Source of the DNA: Dichetophora obliterata
Lineage: Eukaryota > Arthropoda > Insecta > Diptera > Sciomyzidae
Length of the DNA stretch: 64,000 bases
Reading direction: 5' to 3'
Assembly: GCA_963920525.1 (NCBI GenBank)
Contig: OY986435.1
Location: 298,280,708-298,344,707 of the forward strand
Shown: positions 55,891 to 64,000 of the stretch, piece by piece
Layout of the letters: every line of letters starts with the position of its first letter
Position numbering within the stretch: position 1 is the stretch's first letter
Translations under genes and position numbers: made by a program
The notes under the pieces: generated by a model
Seen by the model: only the letters and a program-made list of their open reading frames with translations
The model's database searches: none
What the model was told of the DNA's origin: nothing

Positions 55891-57600
55891 CGCCAGCAGT
55901 AAGGAGTCATAAACTCAAGTTAACCCTCGTGCTGTTGTGCTACACAAATAATCGTAACGTGTTGGCCCCATGGTCACTACCATTAAAACTCACTTCGAAA
56001 GTCGTCCGAAAGTAATAATTATCAACATCATTACATTTGATATGAATTTGGTGTTGTTGTTGTTTTTGTTGTTTGTTTATTTGCTGTTTTATATTATATC
56101 CTTGTTATCCTGCTGGAGTAATAAAATGTTACTATCTTTCTTTTTTTTTGGTAAAATACAAAGGATGGAAAATAAATACGAAGCCGCAAACAAATCCTTC
56201 GTCCTGTATACATAATATATAAGTCACAAGTTGCTCCCGATGGATTTTTTACTGCACTCCAAGTTGCAGTCATTTGTGGTTACCATTTTCATATTTAAGT
56301 TGTGTAGGACTTCATATTCTGTCATGCACGAGATTCTTGCTGCCATGAAGCCGCCTTAACTCACATCACAAATTAAAAAAAAAAATCTCATTTGAAATAT
56401 TTTATTTCCCCAAAACAAAAGCAATTTAAAATTAGATATACAAATTATTTCACTGTGTTTTATCAAATAAAACATCAACTTTGCCATTTAAGAAAATGAA
56501 GATAAATATGGCAACAGAAGACAAATACTCGTCGAAGTAATGAGCGTAAAGCTTAATTTACAAGAAAAACATTTTGCAAGCAATCTTCAACTGATGGTGG
56601 CAACACTGCCAGCAAAAGCAGCATTTTTGTCTGTTTGTCTTTCTCCAGCCATGAGTTGGCATATCCAGAATAGAATAGAAACGGACTAGCTACCACAGGC
56701 ACCACAATCAGTCAAAAGCTGATCCCAGTTGATGAGTTCCTTGCTGTTTCTTGCTGCTTACTATTTCTTATAGTTTCTTTAATATTTTTGCTTAATACAT
56801 TTTTCGTTCTTCATTCGTCTTGTTTTTTGCCGTACATTTATTACGCTTGAAATTTGTTGCTGTACCACTTACTAAAAATAATCATTAGAAATGCTGATTT
56901 TTTTAAACAAAATTATTTGTCTTGCGCTGACACGATGTCAGAAGATTTTTAAATTTTTCTCTAAAAATATGTTCTTTAAACTGCTGGCCGAGTTTTTAGC
57001 TAAAATTTCTTATGCACTAGGAAAAAAGTTTTTTTTTTGAACAAAATATATTGAGTTGGAGCCTGTTTAACAACATTTACTGAATATTAACAAATTTTGC
57101 TAAATATTACCATTTATTTTATACCAAGTCATAGTAGTTATTTTGCTTGGCATAAATAAATATTGCTTTGACATACATTATTCACTCCTCCTTCTTTCGT
57201 TTTAATAACTTAGGATTAAGTAATAATTACTTATCCATGTATAAAGCCAGCTACCGCTATAATCAATAGTTACTTGAAATTAAACAATTATGATTTTTTA
57301 TCTTCTGGGCTACTTTTTCATTTCAAGTAAAAAGATATACATTAGACCGGTTCATTTTGCAAAACTGCTTACTCAAATTTTTGTTTTTTTAAAAATATTA
57401 TTTTTTTTAAAGTTTTCCTGTGATTATCCACAACTTGCAGCAAATGACTGTCACTTGCATCAAATTAAATAATCGCATATATTAATTGTGTGTAGTATTT
57501 CTAATACAAAAATTAAAATTTGAAGCAATGTAATACCAATATTTCAAGAGTTGTTATAAATAACATTGAATAAAAACATCAACTTCTTTTATCTTCTCGT
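55891..57600. other. Host-type intergenic DNA
   Basis: Unique sequence with a TTG run at 56050-56075 and a more balanced block at 56530-56750. No exon is supported; the frames at 55970-56215 and 57290-57472 are F/L-rich without motif. Confidence 0.35.
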
Positions 57601-57608
57601 ATCTGCAT

Positions 57609-59058
57609 CAGAGAACTGCATAAGCCTACTGGAAGTTCAAGCCTTTTCAAGTACTTGAATTCAAGTATGTATCCAATCTTGAAAAAGCAAGCTTTAGCCA
57701 GCTTGCAAAAATACCAAACAGATACAAGCCATATTCATGCTTGCTCGTTGGCTTGGCTTGTTTCGACTTAGTTTGTCGGGCAGAAATTTGAAAAGCTTAC
57801 AACGATCGGCAAAAGCTTGTAAGCTCGCAAGTGTCCAAATTATTGAATTAAAGCAAGTATCCAAAAAATTCAATGAGCTTGCTTAAGCGTAATAGGACTT
57901 TTAAGGATTCTGTAGACTCCGTGGCTGGAAGTTTTAGGGGTAAATGATTTCGAAGATGCTGTCAAACTTTAAAATTTAACATGGCGGATAGAGTTGCCAC
58001 TTAGATTTTTATTTATTTTTGCGAATTCTTGTAATTTTAAAATTCTGGCAACGGATTTGATTTCGAATATAATGCCACAGTTTTAAAATTTAAGATGGAG
58101 GTAAGGATTGAAAAAAAATTTTTTAAATTCAAGATGGTGGATAGAGTTGCCAACTTAATTCTTTGTAGTTTTATGAATTCAGGGTTAGCAAAAAATGGTA
58201 CACCAAAAATGGGTCGCTAAATCCGAATCCGTTGTCAAAATTTCAAAATTATAAATTTATTTTGCCAGCCCTGAATTCATAAAACTACAAAAAATCATGG
58301 TGGCAACCCTATCCACCATCTTGAATTTTAAAATTCTGACTTTAGATTCAAAATCAGCGACCCCTTAACACCGATAAATGACGTTTAAAACTCTTGAAAA
58401 GACATAATATTAGGTGGCAACCCTTTTATTTCAAAATTTTATAATTTGGAAATTCTGACAACGGATTTGGATTCAACGACTCATTTTTGGTGTACCATTT
58501 TTTTTGCCAGCCCTGAACTCATATAACTACAAAAAATTAAGGTGGAAACCCTATCCACCATCTTGAATTTTAAAATTTTGACTTTAGATTCAAAATTAGC
58601 GACCTCTTAGCACTGATAAATGATGTTTAAAACTTTTCAAAATACATATAATTCGGTGGCAATACTGTGGTTAAAATTTAGGTGGCAATCCTAACCTCCA
58701 TCTTAAATTTTAAAACTGTGACATTATATTCGAAATCAAATCCGTCTTAAAAAAAATCTAGGTGGCAACTCTATCCGCCATCTTAAATTTTAAAGTTTGA
58801 CATCATCTTCGAAATAAGTTACGCTTAAAACTTCCAACCACGGAGTCCACAGAATCCTTAAAAGTCCTATTACGCTTAAGCTCTTTCTAAACTTTGCTTG
58901 TAAGCTAGCATACTTGCAAGTCGCAAGCTGTCGTGGGCTTATTTATATTCAATTACAACCTATACTTGATTCAAAATTATCAAGCACAAGCTTCTTTGAA
59001 CTTGTATTTTAAGCAAGTACTTGAAATAGGGTTTCAAGTAGGCTTGTGCAGTTCTCTG
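57609..59058. mobile_element. Nonautonomous hobo-type hAT element with perfect 8-bp duplication
   Basis: The left terminus CAGAGAACTGCATAAGCCTA is matched at the right by the complement of CAGAGAACTGCACAAGCCTA. The duplication ATCTGCAT is exact on both sides (57601-57608 and 59059-59066). CAGAGAACTGCA is the 12-bp inverted repeat known from Drosophila hobo. The interior (1.45 kb) encodes no transposase. Its flanks are dense in GCTTG/CAAGC motifs, and its centre (57890-58870) is a large imperfect foldback of repeats containing ATGGxGGATAGAGTTGCCA and CCAGCCCTGAAxTCATA. It would depend on a hobo-like transposase in trans. The single-base agreement of ends and duplication suggests a fairly recent insertion. 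Confidence 0.85.
57890..58875. repeat. Internal foldback and repeat cluster of the hobo-type element
   Basis: AAGCGTAATAGGACTTTTAAGG near 57886 pairs with its complement near 58855. Within, three or more copies of a mosaic unit (GGTGGCAACCCTATCCACCA, TTTAAAATTCTGAC, GATTCAAAATxAGCGACC, AATGGTACACCAAAAATGGG) occur in both orientations. The cluster has no coding sense. Confidence 0.7.
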
Positions 59059-59066
59059 ATCTGCAT

Positions 59067-59554
59067 GTTTGACACACTTTATGGTGCGTTCAAAGGTAAC
59101 TATAAAACGACTCATTAAATAGAATAACGCTACATCAGTTCAGTTCTTGCTCAACAGAGTTACCATGTTTCAATTGAAGCACTGTTTTTAACTTACGAAT
59201 ATATTCAGATATCAATCATCTAAAATTGTTCCCTTCATTCGAAATATTGGGAACTTGAGAGTTTAAAAGATTTCATTTCAGTAAAAGTGACACATAGTGA
59301 ATGTTGTTCAAGATTGTTTAAGTATATTTTTATAAAGTGTAGGTAACAACGGCAGAGTAAGGCATTGATATTTAATTGATGAATTTAGGAAACACCTATG
59401 AGGCCCATGAAAATTGAAACGATTAATCGGATTTTGTCAATGAGAAACAGTCATCTCTTATATCACAAACGGTATCATGACTTTTATTTCTACATAAAAA
59501 TTTTTAGTTTGTAAATTGTTACTTTATTTGTATGGTATTCAGCAATGAAAAATT
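59067..59554. other. Spacer, no gene seen
   Basis: Unique AT-rich sequence. Confidence 0.4.
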
Positions 59555-60323
59555 CCCAGTGTGCCAAACGGATCCGTTACGAATCCGTAACGAACTCACT
59601 TCTTCGTACATTTTGTCCGAAACGGATTGTCCGTTTCGGACTTCAGATACGAATCCATTTCGGACTTCACATACGAATCCGTTTCAGACTCTTTTTTTAA
59701 ATAATGCGAACTCGCAACGGACTCGTTTTTTAAAAATAGTTCTGATTCAAAAAGGGACAATAATGTTTATGTATGTTCAACATTTTTTTATTTTTTTGCT
59801 AATTCAGTTCTTACATTCTACATATTACATTTTAAAGAAGGAAATTTAAAATTATATCAATGTATAAAAAAAATAAAAATAACAACAAAAATAAGTACAC
59901 AATTGTATTTCGTATCCCTAATCTACTGAAAATAAAATAAGAAATTGTGAAACAAATTTAAGACTGTCTTTTATGTTAACGTTGTGGAAATTTTTTGAAG
60001 GATTCGTAACGGGTTCGTAACGGGTTCGTCGAAACATAAGATTCCTCTCAAAAATACGAATTGCTTTTTTCATTTTTTCGGATCCGCCTCGGACTCAGAA
60101 CGGACTTCAGGAACGAATCCATAACGGACTTCAGGAACGAATCCGTAACGGACTTCAGATACGAATCCGTTTCGGACTTCATATACGAATGCGTTTCAGA
60201 CTCTTTTGGCGGATTCGTAACGGGTTCGTAACGGGTCCGTCGAAACATAAGAAAGCGCAGTGCGTACTGACGGACTCGTAACGGGTTCGTAACGGATCCG
60301 CATCCGTTTTTGTGCACATTGGG
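59555..60323. mobile_element. Inverted-repeat element with 22-bp tandem units (GGACTTCAxxxACGAATCCG)
   Basis: The left end CCCAGTGTGCCAAACGGATC is mirrored at the right (complement CCCAATGTGCACAAAAACGG). Inside both ends lie arrays of units of about 22 bp, GGACTTCAGATACGAATCCG and variants (59630-59690 and 60085-60205), plus GGGTTCGTAACGGGTTCGTA repeats in mirrored order. The open frame on the minus strand (60048-60317) encodes the repeat as ETDSYLKSVTDSFLKS and is a by-product; the same applies to 59532-59849. The centre (59760-60000) is AT-rich. No target duplication was settled. Confidence 0.65.
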
Positions 60324-61205
60324 TTATGATATAATTCATATGCACAAATGTAATTGTATTTATCTTTCTTTCTCTCTCTCTCTATCTTATTCTTTTGACT
60401 ACTTGACTTTATAGAATTCTAGGGAAAAAATAGTTTTCTTCAACCGAACTTATCTTTACAAAATAATAAGTATTCTAAGAGAATTGGCAACCCTGTTTTT
60501 AGTGAAGTTGAGAACATGGAATAAAAAAGCATTGAGTAGAAAAACATTCGAAAATGTACGAGTAACTCGAAAATATCAGGAGTTACTCGATAATTTCTCG
60601 AATTACTCGTAATTTCAAGTTAATTGAAACACCAAGATATTTGAATCGTAATTCTAGTCGAGTTGCACTATTCGACTCGACTCGAGCTCGAAGCTATTCG
60701 CACAGGCCTAGTCGAAACAATAGTCATGAAACAAGGAAAAACACGGCTGCCTTTACGTTTTTGAATACCGTACTCCAAGGCCCGGGCAAACACAAACTCT
60801 TATTTTTAAGCACTTGCACGCAAAAGCACGCCGTGTCACGCAAAAATCACGAAACGAACACACCTCTTCTTTAAATATGCATACCGAAACATTAAGAATA
60901 ATAAAATATTGTATATAAACTGAAGGGATTATTTAAAAGTTTTCAAATAATTGTATTTTGCCATTAAGCGATTTTTTTTTTGTTGGGGTGATTTGTCGTG
61001 TTTTTAAAGTTTATTCGTGTTATGGTCCCCCAAAATTCGCTATTTGTTATACCGTAGGAAAGATAAGTCTTTGCCCAAAAATACAAAATTACAAAAAAAT
61101 ATCGGTGATAAGAAAAAAATTTACATAAAAAAGGACACAGTTTCGATAGTATCGTGTATTAACTTTTCATGTAAACACTGGTGCGAGCCCGACCTATGAA
61201 AACAA
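60324..61205. other. Intergenic DNA with a CT run and TCGA/ACTCG-rich patch
   Basis: A CT microsatellite lies at 60364-60385. At 60545-60700 the motif ACTCGxxAAT/ATTACTCG recurs in both orientations, then TCGACTCGACTCGAGCTCGA. No gene is called; 60641-60874 has no motif. Confidence 0.35.
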
Positions 61206-61640
61206 GTATGTTATTATGTCTCTACACATAAAACAACTTTTTTCAAAAAAACCTTCTTCACGCCTTCTATGGTTTATACCAGCGAACTGTTGGAGCCTAG
61301 ATTGATTCGTGATAAAGAAGTAAACAAAGAGCACAACAAACAATTCTTTGTAGAATCACTGCAGTCGCTTTTTTGAACCTTTGCTTTTGCAAAGTAGTAG
61401 AAAAACATTGCTTTGAAAGGCAACATACATCACATAATTCTGTTTTAATTTAACAGAAGGTGTTAGTATAAGCTTATCAAAGTGGATGGTACTGCAGAAG
61501 CCACAGAAGACTACTGATGAGTTGATGTAGCTATCAACGAAACAGCTGTCTAGTCTGCTTGGTGGTTTGTTCTGCAAAGAACTTATTGTTGTTGCAACCT
61601 GTTGCTTCATGAACTTAATTGGCATTAAGCTTATACATAA
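61206..61640 (+). other. Unassigned block with possible broken coding sequence
   Basis: Plus-strand reading gives VYTSELLEPRLIRDKEVNKE with HNKQFFVESLQSLF and, after stops, LSKWMVLQKPQKTTDELM and LSSLLGGLFCKELIVVATCC. The pieces have protein-like composition but match no family I know. They could be a decayed host or TE gene, or chance. The minus-strand 89-codon frame (61356-61625) is an alternative reading without motif. Confidence 0.2.
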
Positions 61641-62585
61641 TTCTAAAAAATATTATTTTATTATTTTTTAGAAAAACAATATTGTAATTAAAATATGCCA
61701 TCATTAACTTTTCATATAGACGTAGAATTCCTTTTTATACAGAGAAAAATTCTGGTTTTTTTCATTTAGATTTTTCAAAACTATTTTAAAGCATTTTATC
61801 TTCTAAATAAAAATTTTTTAAAACAAAAACTGTTGTTTTTGTTACCTTCTTCAAAGTTACTTGATCTAAAAAGTTCACAATTCACAAAAATTACATGAAT
61901 TAAAATATTTTTTTGTTTTATAAAAAGTTTTCGTTTGATATTTTTAGTGATAATAACGGAAAAATTGGAATTATTTATTTTTTCTGTAGTAAAGAACATA
62001 AACATATATGTTTATTTTAAAAGTAATTTAAAATTACAATTTTAGTTAACAAACTATATTTTTAATATGAAAAAGTATAATGCATAACAGTAATAATTCG
62101 AATTTATTATGGTATTTCAAAAATAAATAAATTTTCAAAGAACAACGCATTCCTAGTAACGCATGTGCAAACCTGCGTAGTAATAATACATACTGGCTCT
62201 GTAGCTACACTAAAGTGGACCTTATTTTAAAAAGACCAACCCAAGGGCTCAAACTGTTGCAATTGTTGATAAAACTTCGTGAAAAATTTTATAAAGATTA
62301 AATGCATATAAACCCGTGCGCACATGGCTTACAGTTTACACAAGTGCATGAAAGAAAAATTTTATTTAATATTTTCATATGAAATTCCATTTGGAATAAG
62401 GAAACAGTTAAGATTTTTTTTGTTTTTTCCAAAAAATTTTGATTTCAATAAGGGTAAAAAACCTCAAATTACTTGAATAACTCAGGGGGACAAAATTTTT
62501 CATTTGTGCATTTTCCCAGTAATATTTGTATTATTTTTTACTTATCTTTTTGCGTTGATTTCAAAACTATTATTACTTTTTTTAG
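61641..62585. other. AT-rich spacer
   Basis: No gene seen. Confidence 0.4.
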
Positions 62586-62783
62586 CATCACCAATTTTTG
62601 AGACAAACGTCAATGAAAACTTAAGTGAAATTTTAATGTATCAAAATTTGTTCAAACTATTCAACGAGTTGAAGTGCGGGAAGTTAAATCTAAGTGAAAC
62701 AGTTATTAACACAATGGCAACCAAAAGCGTGGACAAATTATACCTTCTTGGATATGACCAAAGTCAACTTCTTCTTGAAGCAG
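62586..62783 (+). CDS. Possible internal coding exon of an unknown protein
   Basis: A 198-base open stretch lies between a good acceptor (ATTACTTTTTTTAG, ending 62585) and a donor-like CAG|GTTTGT (62784). It encodes SPIFETNVNENLSEILMYQN, FKLFNELKCGKLNLSE and DKLYLLGYDQSQLLLEA. Composition is soluble and charged, unlike the F/L-rich chance frames nearby, which argues mildly for a real exon. No partner exon or known domain was identified, and the upstream hydrophobic part of the frame is probably intron. Confidence 0.3.
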
Positions 62784-63428
62784 GTTTGTCTAAAGTATAT
62801 TGCCTTAAAAGATAGAGATTTTCTTTATTTCTTATTATGTAGAGATATACGAGTTGAGTTGTTATTGTTGTAATATTTTTTTTTTATTCTCTTCAACTGC
62901 AATAAACATAAAAAAAATAAAAACTTATAATACAAGTTTAAGATTTCAAAGAAGTTTATCTCAAAAACTGGTGATGCTAGAAAAAAAGAAATAATGGTTT
63001 TGAAATTAGCTCACCAAGATTAGTTTGAAAATAATACAAATAATTTGTGAAAATGACCCCCATACAAACCGCGCTGTAAGACGTAATTCTACGTCGAAAA
63101 TATATAAATGATTAGCGGATGATGGTTGTTTTGTCCCACTAACTTTGGAGAGCCGATCCACCCATGCCAGTGGCACTTCCGTGGCGGATGTGGTCTTTTT
63201 ATTTCGATCCGCTTGTGGACACGGTCCTTGTCAAACAGGTTTGCCAAATATTACGACACTAATAACCGTCTAGAATATGTTCATATTTTTTAGTTTTTTT
63301 AGTTTTTGGGGAATCGTTTGTTGCTCTTTAATTTTGTTGCTTACTTGTACATAAAATACAAATGAATGGAAATTCAGTTACTTATCAAAATGTATTAAAT
63401 TAAAATTTAGTTTTAAGAAAAATTAATT
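62784..63428. other. Spacer between candidate exon and SmE
   Basis: AT-rich, with a more balanced block at 63050-63240 whose translations I could not assign. It lies downstream of the SmE transcript end. Confidence 0.35.
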
Positions 63429-63434
63429 TTTATT
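63429..63434 (-). promoter_or_regulatory. Poly(A) signal AATAAA of SmE
   Basis: AATAAA on the minus strand about 130 bases after the SmE stop codon, followed by T-rich sequence. Confidence 0.6.
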
Positions 63435-63565
63435 GCTTAAATTTAAACCGCTTTCGGTTTACGACTTGGTCGCGCAAGTTCCACAAAAACTCCATCCTCC
63501 TTCAATCCCCACCGGCAACACAGCTAATATAGCTGCAGGAACTTTACTCAACACGCAACATAACC

Positions 63566-63850
63566 TCAATCCTTGGATGGACTAACGTTTTGTATCAGCG
63601 TTATGTTGTCGCCCTTCAGCATGATGCGTCCCAAGTTCTTGCGTGTGCGTGTCTTGACGTACACTTCCTCAGCATCGTCCAGCACCAGATTCATGTATTC
63701 ATCAAAGCCAACGATATGACCCTCGATGCGCAGCGATATGTTCTCATACAGCCAAACTTGAACACGCGAACGATTCTGCAGGTAACGAAAGATCAGGTTG
63801 ATGGGCTGCACCATCACCTTCTGCACCTTGGTATTGGCTTTGAACGACAT
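63566..63850 (-). CDS. SmE: Small nuclear ribonucleoprotein E (SmE)
   Basis: A complete uninterrupted 94-codon frame, the usual SmE length in flies. The protein is one of seven Sm subunits forming the heteroheptameric ring around U1, U2, U4 and U5 snRNAs, so it serves pre-mRNA splicing in the nucleus after cytoplasmic assembly. The Sm1 motif spans about residues 22-61 with the diagnostic [12 protein letters not shown] (48-59). The Sm2 motif is at about 73-86 with [13 protein letters not shown] (KG at 79-80 and N82 at the RNA-binding position). The N-terminus [20 protein letters not shown] matches animal SmE. The start codon has good context (GCCGCG before ATG) and no in-frame upstream ATG. 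The coding part has no intron. The plus-strand 96-codon frame opposite it is a shadow. Confidence 0.97.
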   Translation of the reverse strand: MSFKANTKVQKVMVQPINLIFRYLQNRSRVQVWLYENISLRIEGHIVGFDEYMNLVLDDAEEVYVKTRTRKNLGRIMLKGDNITLIQNVSPSKD

Positions 63851-64000
63851 CGCGGCAGCACTTGCAGAGCAACAGATTAATATTTAATTGGCAACACTAG
63901 TGACCGAATACACTTTCTTTGAAATTGGGTCAGCTCCCCTTTTTAAAAAAATCAATTTTAGTACCTATAGGGTGAAAAATTACTCAAACCCGAGTTTCTG
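63851..64000. other. SmE 5' region
   Basis: Sequence upstream of SmE on the minus strand. It should contain the 5' untranslated region and promoter, but I see no decisive TATA or initiator motif before the window ends. Confidence 0.3.

Noticed and set aside
63590..63880. 96-codon plus-strand frame
   Set aside because: It lies opposite the SmE coding sequence and is a shadow of it.

Overview
The window is AT-rich eukaryotic DNA from an insect, almost certainly a higher fly (Brachycera, perhaps a tephritid-like fruit fly). Four things point there: a complete SmE (snRNP E) gene, abundant CAA/CAG/TTG and TG runs typical of fly introns and intergenic DNA, a 12-bp hobo-type terminal repeat, and the mix of gypsy, LOA/R1-like, RTE-like, mariner/Tc1, hAT and piggyBac relics. 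Genus is inference. No bacterial, plasmid or CRISPR features are present.

Host genes are very few. The only certain one is SmE on the minus strand at 63566-63850, with a poly(A) signal at 63429-63434. A good candidate first coding exon (signal peptide followed by a consensus splice donor) lies on the minus strand at 46705-46798. Weaker single-exon candidates are at 55551-55660 (+) and 62586-62783 (+). Moderately complex, repeat-poor blocks at 27480-28000, 36680-38500, 46600-47600 and 55130-56750 look like host intergenic or intronic DNA.

Most of the rest is a graveyard of transposable elements. From left to right: a gypsy RNase H fragment (1-255); short inverted-repeat elements (4815-4930; 5097-5275 with an 8-bp target duplication); a hAT C-terminal relic (8680-8932); a 5'-truncated LOA/R1-like non-LTR element on the minus strand (9684-11115); an internally deleted piggyBac-like element between TTAA sites (11888-12835); AT-rich foldbacks (13811-14520); a MITE (15821-16190); a 6.4-kb giant foldback element with a 7-bp target duplication and nested hAT and non-LTR insertions (16739-23132); a perfect 61-bp-arm hairpin (23257-23398); a Transib-like element with CACAGTG ends and a 5-bp duplication (24551-26057) carrying a nested TA-flanked MITE; and a TE-type pseudogene of an insect family I cannot name (31612-32580).

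Further right: a perfect 395-bp-arm palindrome (33066-33885); a mariner (34062-35057); tandem repeats and MITEs (35154-35970); inverted-repeat elements holding tRNA-like boxes (39066-39650, 40676-41343, 52135-52720); a Tc1 relic (41491-42702); a foldback (43800-44335); a 1.4-kb ATTACC hexamer array (44964-46372); an RTE-like pseudogene (50877-51913); a second mariner relic (53650-54175); a hobo-type nonautonomous hAT with a perfect 8-bp duplication (57609-59058); and a repeat-rich inverted-repeat element (59555-60323).

The genes do not form a pathway. The biology on show is transposon birth, nesting and decay, with many sequences able to fold into long hairpins (possible sources of endogenous siRNA). 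All identifications come from reading the sequence by eye; no database search was run.
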